Shown here: positions 27,730 to 36,878 of the stretch, piece by piece
Layout: each line of letters opens with the position of its first letter
How positions within the stretch are numbered: the first letter of the stretch is position 1
NCBI RefSeq assembly: GCF_040144835.1
Contig: NZ_CP151632.1
Location: 2,418,001-2,482,000 of the forward strand
Reading direction: 5' to 3'
Source: Microbacterium sp. LWS13-1.2
GTDB taxonomy: Bacteria; Actinomycetota; Actinomycetes; Actinomycetales; Microbacteriaceae
DNA length: 64,000 nucleotides
Made by a program: the position numbers and the translations under genes
The notes under the pieces: model-generated
What the model was told of the DNA's origin: nothing
The model's input: the letters and a program-made list of their open reading frames with translations, nothing else
The model's database searches: none

Positions 27730-29805
27730 GTGCATAGTTGGAGCATGCAGTCCTTCGACGCCCAGATGAGGCGAGTTCACGACCATCTCTATGCGAACGC
27801 GAACATAAAACTACCGGAGGATCTTCAAGCCGAAGTCGCAAAGGTGATCCAAACCCTCACATGGCTGGCTGTAGTCGGAGATGAGCCGCAGCTTGACCGC
27901 CCGACGGTTGATGCCGCCTTGGCTGGCGACCGAGAGACCGTCGACTCGATCGCGAGAGATGTTCGCGCCTCGTTCACCGCTTACAACTCCTCGCTCCGCC
28001 GATACCCACGGAGCGAGGCTGCGCTGAAGCTCGACAATTCCAGCCTCGGGTTCATCGTTGGCGCATTAAACGACGTTGACATGAGCGACGCGACGCGAGA
28101 CTGGCTAGGCGATGCCCTCGAGGTCTTTCGATCGACCGCCGCCAAGCGACTTGGAGGACAGTTCTTTACCGACCAGCGGGTGACATCGATGGCCGTGGAC
28201 CTGCTGGAGTTCGATGCCAACACGGATGACCTCGTGGACATCTGCGCGGGAACAGGGGGCTTCTTAATCGCTGGTGCTCGGCACGCACAGGCTCAGGGCA
28301 CGAATCAGGCACCCCGCCTTGTGGGCGTCGAGGTGGATCCGAGCCTGGCTCACCTGGCGAACAGCACACTGCACCATCTTGCCGACTTCCCGGCGGACGC
28401 CGTCTTCAACGCGGATTCGTTTAGGGAGCCCGCGCAGTGGCCGCTGGCCCTCCGGCGCACGATTGTGCCCGGAACTCACCGTCGCTTGGCAACCAATCCC
28501 CCGTTCGGGCAGAAGATCACGATCAAGGATCCTCGCGTCCTCGAGCGGTTCGAACTTGGCCATGTCTGGGCGCGGGGTGCCTCGTCGTGGGTCAAGTCGA
28601 GGCGCACGGGGCCGACGCCGCCAGACATCTTGTTCCTCGAGCGCAATATCGATCTCGCCATCCCTGGTGAGGGCAGGTTGGCGATAGTACTTCCGTATCA
28701 GATTCTCTCTGGACCCAAGCTCGGGTACGTACGAGACTGGCTGCTTCGCAACACCAAACTCATCGCCGTGGTGGATTTGCCCGACGACACTTTCCAACCG
28801 TGGACCGGTACGAAGACGTCGGTCATTGTGTGCGAGAGGCGCGAAGAGCCGCTCACACAGTGGGACGGCGAGGAGTATCCCGTCTTCATGGCCGTGTCAC
28901 GACAGATCGGACACGATCGTCGAGGTAACCCGATCACGGATGATAACGGTTTGATCGTCTGCGACCTCCCCGACATCTCCCGTGCGTTCAAACTGTATCG
29001 CGAAGGGGGGGAGCCTTCCCTGGCCTACAGCGAAGCCTTCATTGTCTCCGCTGCGCAGATCACTTGGGATAGCGATCTGCGGATCAACGCCGCGTACTAC
29101 GAGCCCCGGAGTACACGCACACTCAGCTCACTCCATGAGCTAACGGCAGACGGATCGTTTGATCTCACCACAATCGGTGCGGTGACCAACGGCATCTTTT
29201 TCCCTGGCCGGTTCAAGCGAAATTATGTTGCCCCTGGCCCAGGTGCCGTCCCGTTCCTAGGTGGAACGAACGTCACGCAGATGCTACCAACGAATCGAAA
29301 GTACGTTTCTGCAACGGATCGACGGCTCAACGAGCTGACCGTGAAGGCCGGGTGGATTCTCGTTACGAGGAGCGGATCGACCGGGATCGTTTCCAGTGTT
29401 CCGCCCAGTTGGGAGGGTTACGCGATGTCAGAACATGTGATTCGCATCGTCCCAAATGAGGACGTGCTGCCTGCGGGCTACGTCGAAGCGTACTTGCGCA
29501 GCCACATGGGCCAAGCCCTGCTGGCACAAGGAATCTTCGGCAGTGTGATCGATGAGATCACGCCGGAACACATTGCATCGATGCCAATTCCTGTGCCGAG
29601 CGACAAGGCGAAGATTCGCCAGATCGCTGCGACGCAGACGTCCGCCAACCAACACCGAGAGGATTCGATCGCGCTATTCGCCGCCGCTGGGTCTCAGTTC
29701 GAGAAACTCATCGGACGGCAGTTCGGCACTGTCGGGGAAGATGCCGATCTCGCTTTGCCGGCGCAGGATGTCATCAGCGAGCGCGAGGAACTCCTCGAAT
29801 CGTAG
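27730..29805 (+). CDS. N-6 adenine DNA methyltransferase with C-terminal recognition region
   Basis: A 691-residue HsdM-like methylase. An N-terminal helical region precedes GGQFFT (142-147), the SAM-binding DICAGTGGF (170-178) and catalytic NPPF (256-259), the order of gamma-type N6 methylases. Residues from about 450 onward resemble a HsdS-like target-recognition domain (GYVEAYLRSHMGQALLAQG, ITPEHIASMPIPVPS), so modification and specificity are in one chain. The GTG at 27730 has GGAGG 9 nt upstream. GC content and codon choice differ from neighbours, a sign of transfer. Its 3' end overlaps the convergent HNH gene by 132 bp. Confidence 0.88.
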   Translation: MHSWSMQSFDAQMRRVHDHLYANANIKLPEDLQAEVAKVIQTLTWLAVVGDEPQLDRPTVDAALAGDRETVDSIARDVRASFTAYNSSLRRYPRSEAALKLDNSSLGFIVGALNDVDMSDATRDWLGDALEVFRSTAAKRLGGQFFTDQRVTSMAVDLLEFDANTDDLVDICAGTGGFLIAGARHAQAQGTNQAPRLVGVEVDPSLAHLANSTLHHLADFPADAVFNADSFREPAQWPLALRRTIVPGTHRRLATNPPFGQKITIKDPRVLERFELGHVWARGASSWVKSRRTGPTPPDILFLERNIDLAIPGEGRLAIVLPYQILSGPKLGYVRDWLLRNTKLIAVVDLPDDTFQPWTGTKTSVIVCERREEPLTQWDGEEYPVFMAVSRQIGHDRRGNPITDDNGLIVCDLPDISRAFKLYREGGEPSLAYSEAFIVSAAQITWDSDLRINAAYYEPRSTRTLSSLHELTADGSFDLTTIGAVTNGIFFPGRFKRNYVAPGPGAVPFLGGTNVTQMLPTNRKYVSATDRRLNELTVKAGWILVTRSGSTGIVSSVPPSWEGYAMSEHVIRIVPNEDVLPAGYVEAYLRSHMGQALLAQGIFGSVIDEITPEHIASMPIPVPSDKAKIRQIAATQTSANQHREDSIALFAAAGSQFEKLIGRQFGTVGEDADLALPAQDVISEREELLES

Positions 29806-30420
29806 GTCGTTCTGGAGCGTGTTGGAGCGATCCAGCATCAGGAAGGTGTTCTCGTATTCGTGACGGCCACCGCGGGCGAGCGGCACGAAATGCCCCGACG
29901 TGATCATGCGCGGATTGCCTAAGAACTGCCCGAAGTGGAGGTCCCGGCGCATGATCGGATCTAGATAGGCGCCCGGAGCGATCTCATGACCGAGGAGCCA
30001 AATGAATGCTGTTCGGAGCTCACCGATGTCAGTTTCTGGGGCGCCGCCGAACGACAGACTCTGCAGGAAATACTTGATCTCGACGAGCTGGGCATCTCGC
30101 TTCGAGGCGTGATACCGGTGATCTGTGGGCAGCGTCCATCGATTGGCGCGATTTCCATCGGCCGCATTCTGTGGGCGACCAGGACCGATCGTGGAATAAA
30201 CCCGAGTGGGTGCGGATCTGCGCCCGGAATCGCGAAACTTCGTCACCACCGCGGCAACTCGGCGATCAGGGTGGCGTTCGTCGGCGCACAGGGCGCGGAA
30301 AAGGGGTGGAATTCGCTCCATCAGCGCGTCCACATCGAGGTCGCTCATTGAGGGCCCTAGCGACCCGAGTGCGCTTACTTGGTCGACAAGTTCAATCAGT
30401 GTTGGCCGTACCACAGGCAT
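29674..30420 (-). CDS. HNH-type endonuclease, candidate restriction partner
   Basis: A 248-residue protein from the ATG at 30420 (GTG or TTG starts up to 30468 are possible). The only clear motif is GHFVPLARGGRHEYEN at about residues 176-191, which has the H-x2-P...GG...N layout of an HNH/beta-beta-alpha-metal nuclease core. The rest is not recognised. It is convergent with the methylase and overlaps it by 132 bp. Low GC like its partner and the pairing suggest a restriction-modification system; which sequence is cut is unknown. Confidence 0.65.
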   Translation of the reverse strand: MPVVRPTLIELVDQVSALGSLGPSMSDLDVDALMERIPPLFRALCADERHPDRRVAAVVTKFRDSGRRSAPTRVYSTIGPGRPQNAADGNRANRWTLPTDHRYHASKRDAQLVEIKYFLQSLSFGGAPETDIGELRTAFIWLLGHEIAPGAYLDPIMRRDLHFGQFLGNPRMITSGHFVPLARGGRHEYENTFLMLDRSNTLQNDLRFEEFLALADDILRRQSEIGIFPDSAELPSDEFLELRPSGGE

Positions 30421-30858
30421 CAGGCATCGCCCCGCATGATCGCATGCTACCGACTGCGACGTCACCAATCAGGTATCGTCGGCTCGGTTATCTTTGGTCG
30501 ATCACAAACGTGACCGCCGATAGATGCGTCAAGCCCACCGCCAGTATTCCGCCACATCGCACACAAGCACCGACGACAAGATGAACGAAGATCGAGAAGG
30601 GCACAGTTGGCGTCGCCCCCATGCAGTCCGATTGTGGGACGAAGGTTAGGACCTATCGGGCCCTCGTAAGGGCATCGAGCGGCGCGCGGATGCCGGTGGC
30701 TCATCGCGCCGGCGACGACGCTACGACGCCCATCCGACTCGAGCGCATCGAGGGGAACGCACAGCCGCGTGGAATCCGCCCACATAGGTGGGCCTACCGG
30801 TCGGATTCCAACGGGAGATTCCTCCCACGGCCGCAGCATCAGCGCCGAAGCCGAGCCG
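30421..30858. other. Gene-free stretch between the R-M pair and the aldehyde dehydrogenase
   Basis: About 440 bp upstream of the HNH gene. It is less GC-rich on the left, rising to normal GC toward the dehydrogenase. The minus-strand part nearest 30421 must hold the HNH promoter, but no consensus is obvious. No repeat or attachment site was recognised. Confidence 0.5.
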
Positions 30859-30899
30859 AGTGCCCGCAGGCTCGGTCATTGGCCGAGGCTGCGGGCACT
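30859..30899 (-). terminator. Terminator hairpin for the aldehyde dehydrogenase
   Basis: AGTGCCCGCAGGCTCGG (30859-30875) pairs with CCGAGGCTGCGGGCACT (30883-30899) with one mismatch and a 7-nt loop, 18 nt past the dehydrogenase stop. There is no strong U-tract, as is common in high-GC actinobacteria. Confidence 0.65.
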
Positions 30900-30916
30900 G
30901 AGCCTGCCGAAGTGCG

Positions 30917-32413
30917 TCAGTGGGCCATCGAAGCCAACACCTCCGGGTCGATGGTCGCGATCGAGCGGGTGTCCTGGAAGGCACGCACGCCCTCGATGCC
31001 CTGCTCGCGGCCGAAGCCCGACTGCTTCATGCCGCCGAACGGCGCCCGCAGGTCGAGACGCGTCGCACCGTGGTCGTTGACCCAGACATAGCCGCACTCG
31101 AGCTGCGAGCCCACGCGCTGCGCAGCCTCGGGCGAGCCCGTCCACACCGATCCGCAGAGCCCGCCCCACGTGTCGTTGGCAAGGCGCACCGCCTCGGTCT
31201 CGTCGTCGAACGGGATCACCGGGATGACCGGGCCGAACTGCTCCTGCGTGACCACGCGCAGGCCGAGCTCCGGGTCGACGACGATCGCGGGGCGGACGAA
31301 GTTCCCGCCCGCCAAATCACCCTCCGGCAGGGAGCCGAACTCGCGGACGTCGGCTCCGGCATCCTTCGCCTCCTGGATGATCTCGTCGACGAACGCCTTC
31401 TGAGCCGGCTGATGCAGCGGGCCCATCGTCGCGCCCTCGTCGAGGCCGTGGCCGAGCGTGGCCTTCTCGAGCCGCGCGGCGAGTCCCGAGACCAACTCGT
31501 CCATCCGCGAACGGTGGACGAAGACGCGCTTGGCGTTCATGCAGATCTGCCCGGTGGTGTCGTAGATCGCGGCGTAGAGCCGGTCGAGATGCGCATCGTC
31601 GAGGATCGCGTCGTCGAGGAAGACCGCCGCGTCGTTGCCGCCCAGCTCGAGCGTCACGCGGGTCAGCGTCTTGGACGCCATCTCCATGATCCGCTTGCCG
31701 CCGTTCACACTGCCGGTGAAGCAGACCTTGGCGACGTCGGGGTTCTGGATGAGGTCGGCCATGTCCTGGTCGCGTCCGGTGACGACGTTCAGCACGCCCG
31801 GCGGCAGCTTCTCGGCGACCCGCTGCACGACCCGCGTGGTCGCCAGCGGCGCCGAGGGCGGTGGCTTCACGATCGCGGTGTTGCCGGCCAGCAGCGCGTG
31901 CGGGAGCGCGGCGCCGAGGATCGCGATGGGCCAGTTGAACGGCACGATCACGGTCACGACGCCCAGTGGCTGGTACGACACCTCGGTCGATACCGGGATC
32001 GCGCCGGGCACCGGCGGCAGCGTCTTGGCGGCATCCACCTCGTCGGCGAGCATCAGGGCGAGGTTCCAGCGGATCTCGAACACGAGCCCGTCGATCCACG
32101 CCTCCATCCGGATCTTGCCGTTCTCCTGCGACAGGATCGCGGCATCCTCGTCGCGATCATCCGCGATGCCCGCGATCGCGGCCGCCATCTGCGCGGCGCG
32201 CTCCTGAGCCGTGAGCGCCGCCCACGCCGGGAACGCCGCCTTCGCCGCGGCAACGGCATCCTTCACATCGGAGACGGATGCCGCGGCCGCCTCGCCGACG
32301 ACCACTCCGGGCCTTCCGGGGTCCGGGATCGGCAGCACGTCCTCCGTGAACCGCTCCTCACCGCCGATGTACAGCCCCGTCCGAACCGATGTCCCCATCG
32401 CGGTCTCGCCCAT
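30917..32413 (-). CDS. Aldehyde dehydrogenase, possibly for vanillin/syringaldehyde
   Basis: An NAD(P)-dependent aldehyde dehydrogenase of 498 residues with the full catalytic set: Asn160 (PFNW), Lys183 (IVKPPPSAP), Glu256 (LELGGN) and Cys291 (GQICMNAKR). The ATG at 32413 follows GAGAGGTGG. It diverges from a GntR regulator, and the region between carries an ATTGT-N2-ACGAT palindrome also found before the O-demethylase units. That link, and the pathway, favour an aromatic aldehyde such as vanillin or syringaldehyde as substrate; the motif set alone cannot show this. Confidence 0.85.
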   Translation of the reverse strand: MGETAMGTSVRTGLYIGGEERFTEDVLPIPDPGRPGVVVGEAAAASVSDVKDAVAAAKAAFPAWAALTAQERAAQMAAAIAGIADDRDEDAAILSQENGKIRMEAWIDGLVFEIRWNLALMLADEVDAAKTLPPVPGAIPVSTEVSYQPLGVVTVIVPFNWPIAILGAALPHALLAGNTAIVKPPPSAPLATTRVVQRVAEKLPPGVLNVVTGRDQDMADLIQNPDVAKVCFTGSVNGGKRIMEMASKTLTRVTLELGGNDAAVFLDDAILDDAHLDRLYAAIYDTTGQICMNAKRVFVHRSRMDELVSGLAARLEKATLGHGLDEGATMGPLHQPAQKAFVDEIIQEAKDAGADVREFGSLPEGDLAGGNFVRPAIVVDPELGLRVVTQEQFGPVIPVIPFDDETEAVRLANDTWGGLCGSVWTGSPEAAQRVGSQLECGYVWVNDHGATRLDLRAPFGGMKQSGFGREQGIEGVRAFQDTRSIATIDPEVLASMAH

Positions 32414-32714
32414 GGAACGCCACCTCTCTGTGCCCTTTGGCTCCGGCTCTCACCGGGGCTCGTGCTTCCCTGCTCCGGCTCTCGCCAGGGCTGTGTACTC
32501 TTGCTCCGGCTATCGCTGAAGCACGATGTTCTGGTTGTCAGCGGGTCGACGCCGGGTGCGTCGTCGACACCTGCTCCCAGCGTGCCTCTCGCATACGCGT
32601 GAATCAAGATTGTCGACGATTTTCGCGCGGATTTCGTATGAAATGCTTCCCGATGGGACCATCGTCGCGAGATAGTGTCAGTGCACGGACGAGGGCACCG
32701 AAGGGGATGGCCAG
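32414..32714. promoter_or_regulatory. Divergent promoter region, aldehyde dehydrogenase / gntR
   Basis: This 301-bp gap carries three imperfect direct repeats starting GCTCCGGCTMTC at 32440, 32472 and 32503 (period 31-32 bp) near the dehydrogenase and, nearer gntR, the operator-like palindrome at 32609-32620. The stretch 32600-32660 is markedly AT-rich for this genome, as expected of a promoter. Confidence 0.55.
32609..32620. promoter_or_regulatory. Candidate GntR operator (site 1)
   Basis: ATTGTCGACGAT fits the pattern ATTGT-N2-ACRAT, also found at 38441 and 46344. Since it lies before the gntR gene itself, autoregulation is likely if this is the true operator. Confidence 0.55.
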
Positions 32715-33374
32715 ATGACGGATGCCGCAGTGCGCAGCGACGACGAGACGATGGAGCGGCCCGACCTCACACAGGTGATCCGCGAGGCGATCCTCGACGC
32801 CCAGTTCGCACCGCATCAGCGCCTCATCGAAGCCGACCTGAGCGAGCGGTACGGCGCATCGCGAGCCTCGGTGCGCACCGCACTGCTCAATCTCGCCGGG
32901 GAGGGACTCGTCGAACGCCTGCCCAACCGCGGCGCGCGCGTGCGGGCGATCACCGTCGACGAGGCGATCGAGATCGTCGAGGTGCGCATCGGCCTCGAGA
33001 CACTCTGCGCGCGCAAGGCCGCCGAGAACCTCACGCCAGCCGACGCCGAGCGCCTGCGCGCGCTGCGCGCCGACATCGAAGCGGCGATCGCGTCCGGCGA
33101 CCTCATGGCGTACTCGCGCCTCAACCAGGAGCTCGACCGCCGTATCCGCGACCTCAGCCGCCACGGCACCGCCACGCAGCTGCTCGAGCGCCTGCGCGCC
33201 CAGTCGGCGCGCCACCAGTTCCGCCTCGCGTTCCACCCCGGCCGCGCCGCGACGTCAGCCCCCGAGCACATCGCGATCATCGACGCGATCCTCGCCAAGG
33301 ACCCCGACGCCGCCGAGGCCGCGACGCGCGCGCACCTCTCGGGCATCGTCAGGGTCCTGCACAGCATGGAGTGA
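32715..33374 (+). CDS. GntR-family regulator, FCD type
   Basis: A 219-residue FadR-subfamily regulator: N-terminal winged helix (IREAILDAQFAPHQRLIEADLSERYG, then SRASVRTALLNLAGEGLVE at 49-67) and a C-terminal all-helical FCD effector domain. FCD regulators commonly sense organic acids, and VanR for vanillate is one known member. The ATG at 32715 is preceded by GGGGATGG. It is divergent from the aldehyde dehydrogenase and is proposed as the factor reading the ATTGT-N2-ACRAT sites. Confidence 0.88.
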   Translation: MTDAAVRSDDETMERPDLTQVIREAILDAQFAPHQRLIEADLSERYGASRASVRTALLNLAGEGLVERLPNRGARVRAITVDEAIEIVEVRIGLETLCARKAAENLTPADAERLRALRADIEAAIASGDLMAYSRLNQELDRRIRDLSRHGTATQLLERLRAQSARHQFRLAFHPGRAATSAPEHIAIIDAILAKDPDAAEAATRAHLSGIVRVLHSME

Positions 33375-33390
33375 GCCGCGCTCGGCGCGT

Positions 33391-33502
33391 TTCGTGTCTG
33401 CGTTTCGACTCGCAAGCTCGCTCAACGACCGCGTTCCTCGCTCGCTCAACGACCGGGGTAGCGCTTCCGGTCGTTGAGCGAGCGAAGCGAGACGAAACGC
33501 AC
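33391..33502. repeat. Interspersed repeat copies between gntR and liv operon
   Basis: An inverted copy (GCGTTTCGTGTCTGCGTTTC start) and a forward copy ending GCGAGACGAAACGC lie between the convergent units. Confidence 0.85.
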
Positions 33503-33515
33503 CGGCGCACGGCAA

Positions 33516-33544
33516 AGGGGCGGCCGGATGCTCCGGCCGCCCCT
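33516..33544 (-). terminator. Terminator of the liv operon (possibly bidirectional)
   Basis: AGGGGCGGCCGG and CCGGCCGCCCCT form a perfect 12-bp stem with an ATGCT loop. Read on the minus strand it is followed by TTTGCC, and it lies 14 nt after the binding-protein stop. Confidence 0.8.
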
Positions 33545-33558
33545 CCGCACTCCTCAGG

Positions 33559-34830
33559 TCACTCGTCCCAGCTCTCGGCGGGCGCGTAGCCCTTGCCGTT
33601 GTACTTCTGCACCTGCACGGTCGAGACGGCGGGCAGTCCGTCCTGGGTCGTGTCGACGGTGGAGCCCTCGAGCATGAGCGGCGCCGTGAAGCCCGAGACG
33701 TCGCGCAGCGCTTCCATGAAGTTCTCGCGCGTCGGCTCGGTCATGTTGCCGAACACCTCCTCGAGCGTCGCCCCGATCTGGTACGACCAGACGCAGTGCG
33801 GGAACGCCGGCACGTCCGGGTAGTTCGCGTACTCCGCGAGCTGCTCGAGGAAGGCGGCGCCCTCCTCGCTCTCGGCGAACGTCGGCGCGGCCGCCGACTG
33901 CGCGAACGCCACGGTGTAGACGCCGGGGAACGCTGCGGCGCCGCCCGGCTCGAGGATGGCACTCGGGCTCGACGTGTTCGACGGCAGGAACCAGGACGGG
34001 AGCCAGCCGAGCTCCTGCGACTTCTGCAGCGACGAGATCACCAGCGGGGTGATCGACATCGCGTTGAAGAACACGTCGGCGCCCGAGCCGGCCAGCTCGG
34101 TCAGCTGCGCGTCGACCGAGGTGTCGGTGGCCTCGTAGGTGAGCTCCTTGACGACCTCGATGTTGTCGGCGCCCTCGATGGCGGTCTTGAAGCCCTCGAC
34201 GTAGCCCTCGCCGTAGTCGTCGTTCTGCGACAGGATCGCGACCTTGTGGTCTTCGGCCGATCCGGCGAGCAGCTCGCCGAACGCTTCGCCCTCGTTCTGG
34301 TAGATCGGCACGAAGCCGAGCTGCCAGGGGCTCTCCTCCTGGTTGCTGAAGATCGGGTCGCCCGTCATGATCAGCACCTGCGGCACCTCGTCGGCGATCG
34401 CCGCGTCGAGCCACGCCCGGTTGGTGGGCGTGCCGAGGCCGGCGGTCATCGCGAAGACGCTGCTCTTGAGCTGGTCGTAGTTGGCCTTGGCCTTCTGCGG
34501 GTCGTACTCGTCGTCCAGCGCCTCGATCTCGACGGTGCGGGTGTTGCCGTCGCCGAACTCGACTCCGCCCTCGGCGTTCCTGGCGCCGAAGTACGCGGTG
34601 ACGCCGGCGACCGTGCAGGTGCCCGGTCCGGCGGTCGGGCCCGACAGCGGCGTGGTGATACCGAGGGTGATCGAGTCGTCGGTGATACCCGGGCTCGCCT
34701 CGGCGGCGCCGCCGTCGTCGGTGTCGTTCGGCGATCCGCCGCCGCGTGCGCAGCCGGCAGCGAGGACGGCAACGATGCCGATCCCCGCGACGACCGAGGC
34801 GACGCGCATCCTTCTGCGATTCGTGCTCAT
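33559..34830 (-). CDS. Liv-type ABC substrate-binding lipoprotein
   Basis: A Leu/Ile/Val-type periplasmic-binding lipoprotein of 423 residues. The signal ends in the lipobox VLAAGC (near residue 27), followed by a Gly/Asp-rich linker and the Peripla_BP_6 fold (ITLGITTPLSGPTAGPG). Family members in soil bacteria often bind aromatic acids. It is the last gene of the livG-F-H-M-binding protein operon. The setting among O-demethylases suggests vanillate, syringate or gallate as ligand (inference). Confidence 0.88.
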   Translation of the reverse strand: MSTNRRRMRVASVVAGIGIVAVLAAGCARGGGSPNDTDDGGAAEASPGITDDSITLGITTPLSGPTAGPGTCTVAGVTAYFGARNAEGGVEFGDGNTRTVEIEALDDEYDPQKAKANYDQLKSSVFAMTAGLGTPTNRAWLDAAIADEVPQVLIMTGDPIFSNQEESPWQLGFVPIYQNEGEAFGELLAGSAEDHKVAILSQNDDYGEGYVEGFKTAIEGADNIEVVKELTYEATDTSVDAQLTELAGSGADVFFNAMSITPLVISSLQKSQELGWLPSWFLPSNTSSPSAILEPGGAAAFPGVYTVAFAQSAAAPTFAESEEGAAFLEQLAEYANYPDVPAFPHCVWSYQIGATLEEVFGNMTEPTRENFMEALRDVSGFTAPLMLEGSTVDTTQDGLPAVSTVQVQKYNGKGYAPAESWDE

Positions 34831-34850
34831 GGGTCATGCCTCTCTGTGTG

Positions 34851-35996
34851 TTACGACTGCGTCGTAGATGGTGGTGGTGATTGCGTCGTAGGTGGTGGTG
34901 GTGATGGCGTCGAAGGGGCGCCCAGTGCGTCGCCGACGGTGGAGCTTCCGGCGACGGATGCCGCGGCATCCGCTTTCATGGCACCCCCGACCGGTCCGCC
35001 CGGGCGACCGGAGCCGGCGTCGCGCCCGCGTCGCCGCCACAGGCTCGGCAGCGAGACCAGCCCGCCGGGCAGGATGAACAGCACCACCAGGAGGATGGCG
35101 CCTTGCAGCATGGCGGTGATATTCGGGTCGATCAGGTTGGTGACCTGCGGCAGCAGCACGTACCAGACGCCCCCGAGGAGGGAGCCGAGGATGCTGCCGG
35201 CGCCGCCGATCACCATCGACGCGAGCAGCTCGATGGAGTGGCCGAAGTGCAGAGTCTCGGGCGAGGTGTACTGGATGACGACCATGTAGAGGAAGCCGCT
35301 CACGCCGCCGATCAGGGATGCGATCGTGAACGCGAGCACCTTGAAGCGGTACGGCGACACGCCCAGCGACCCGGCGACCGCCTCGTTCCCCTTCACGATC
35401 GCGAAGGCTCTGCCGTACTTGCCCCGCACGAGGTTGCGCGTGAGCATGAAGGTGATGCCGCCGATGAGGAAGACGATGTAGAGCTGCCACTGGTCGTCGT
35501 ACAGGCCGGTCCACTCCGGTGCGCCCGAGAAGCGGGCGGAGGTGCCCTGCGAGCCGCCCGTGAAGTCCGACAGGCGCTTGGCGAGGGGCACGCCGATGAT
35601 CGGCAGCGCGATCGTGACCATCGCGATGGCGAGTCCGCCGAGACGCGCGGCGGCGAGGGCGATGACCAGGCCGATGACCGCGGGGACGAGGCACGCGAGC
35701 ACGAAGACGAGCACGACGTTCCAGTCGGCATTGACGCCGAACGCCGTGACGTAGGCGCCGACGCCGACGAAGAAGATCTGGCCGAGCGAGACCTGGCCGG
35801 TGTAGCCCATCACGACGTTGAGGCCCAGGACGGCGACGGCGAAGACGCCGATACGGGCGATCGTCTGGTTGGCGAACTCCGGGAGCATCAGCGGCAGCAC
35901 GATCATCAGCACGATGACGAGGCCGATGACGGCCCAGCGCACCCAGGGGCGCTCGAGGAGGGGCGACCGGTTGGAGAGGTCCGTGTTCGCAGCCAT
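34851..35996 (-). CDS. livM: Liv-type ABC permease (LivM)
   Basis: An inner-membrane permease of 381 residues with about nine to ten hydrophobic segments; GYTGQVSLGQIFFVGVGAY is the family hallmark. The ATG at 35996 overlaps the livH stop by one base. Unusually, it ends in a hydrophilic tail with the low-complexity TPSPPPPTTQSPPPSTTQS, encoded by tandem repeats at about 34851-34915, and a perfect CGGATGCCGCGGCATCCG palindrome (34955-34972) lies within the tail-coding part. The tail is not needed for transport in relatives. Confidence 0.88.
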   Translation of the reverse strand: MAANTDLSNRSPLLERPWVRWAVIGLVIVLMIVLPLMLPEFANQTIARIGVFAVAVLGLNVVMGYTGQVSLGQIFFVGVGAYVTAFGVNADWNVVLVFVLACLVPAVIGLVIALAAARLGGLAIAMVTIALPIIGVPLAKRLSDFTGGSQGTSARFSGAPEWTGLYDDQWQLYIVFLIGGITFMLTRNLVRGKYGRAFAIVKGNEAVAGSLGVSPYRFKVLAFTIASLIGGVSGFLYMVVIQYTSPETLHFGHSIELLASMVIGGAGSILGSLLGGVWYVLLPQVTNLIDPNITAMLQGAILLVVLFILPGGLVSLPSLWRRRGRDAGSGRPGGPVGGAMKADAAASVAGSSTVGDALGAPSTPSPPPPTTQSPPPSTTQS

Positions 35997-36877
35997 CAGA
36001 CGCGCACCACCGCTTTCCGTCCGAATAGGCCCTGTGGCCGCAGGAAGAGCACGACGAAGATGAGGATGAAGGGCACCGCGATCTTCAGGTCGTGACCGAT
36101 GAACGGCACGTAGACGGCGGCGAGGTTCTCGAGCACGCCGATGAGCCACGCGGCCACCACGACGCCTATGGGGCTCGACAGGCCGCCGAGGATGCACGCG
36201 GCGAGCGCGTAGACGAGGGCGGAGTCCATCATCCCGGGTGTGAGGGTCAGCTGCGGTGCCACGAGCACGCCGGCGACCGCGCCGAGGACGGCCGCCAGCC
36301 CCCAGCCGATCATGAGGTTGCGGCCGACGTTCACGCCGGAGAACGCGGCGGACGCGGGATTGATCGCGACTGCGCGTAGCGCGAGACCGAGCTTGGTGCC
36401 CAGGAACAGCGCCTGCAGCAGCAGCATGCATGCGACGATCACGATGAAGGTGCCGAGCGAGCGGACGCTGATCACCGCCCCCGCGATCTGGATGGTCTCC
36501 AGCGGGAACAGCGAGGGGAACAGCCGGTTGTTGTACGTCCAGATCCAGGCGCAGAACCCCGTGATCAAGGTGAGCAGGCCGATCGTCACGACGACGGCGG
36601 TGTCGGGGTCGCCGCGCTCGAAGCGCCGGATGAGATACCGCTCGATGACGGCTCCGAGGAAGAATGAGATGACGACCGCTGCGAGGATCGCGAGCAGGAG
36701 CGGGATGCCGAGGCCGTTCAGCGCCCACGCGATGTAGGCGGACAGCACCGCCATGCCGCCTTGCGCGAAGTTGATGAGCCCGGTCGCCTGGTTCACCAGC
36801 ACGATCGCGAGCGCGAGCGCGGCGTAGATCGAGCCGGTCGAGAGGCCGTCGATGACGAGCTGGATGAACGTGCCCAC
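35996..36877 (-). CDS. livH: Liv-type ABC permease (LivH)
   Basis: The partner permease, 293 residues, with about eight hydrophobic helices. GLSTGSIYAALALAIVLVNQ and GLINFAQGGMAVLSAYIAW are typical LivH N-terminal sequences. The start is GTG at 36877, almost contiguous with the livF stop at 36879. It forms a heterodimeric channel with LivM. Confidence 0.9.
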   Translation of the reverse strand: MGTFIQLVIDGLSTGSIYAALALAIVLVNQATGLINFAQGGMAVLSAYIAWALNGLGIPLLLAILAAVVISFFLGAVIERYLIRRFERGDPDTAVVVTIGLLTLITGFCAWIWTYNNRLFPSLFPLETIQIAGAVISVRSLGTFIVIVACMLLLQALFLGTKLGLALRAVAINPASAAFSGVNVGRNLMIGWGLAAVLGAVAGVLVAPQLTLTPGMMDSALVYALAACILGGLSSPIGVVVAAWLIGVLENLAAVYVPFIGHDLKIAVPFILIFVVLFLRPQGLFGRKAVVRV

Positions 36878-36878
36878 G

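Noticed and set aside
27730..30420. Type I restriction-modification or BREX locus
   Set aside because: There is no HsdR-type helicase, no separate HsdS and no BREX genes. A methylase plus an HNH partner is the most that can be supported.
26533..30858. Integrated mobile element or prophage with att sites
   Set aside because: Composition suggests transfer, but no integrase, transposase, tRNA target or flanking direct repeats were found.
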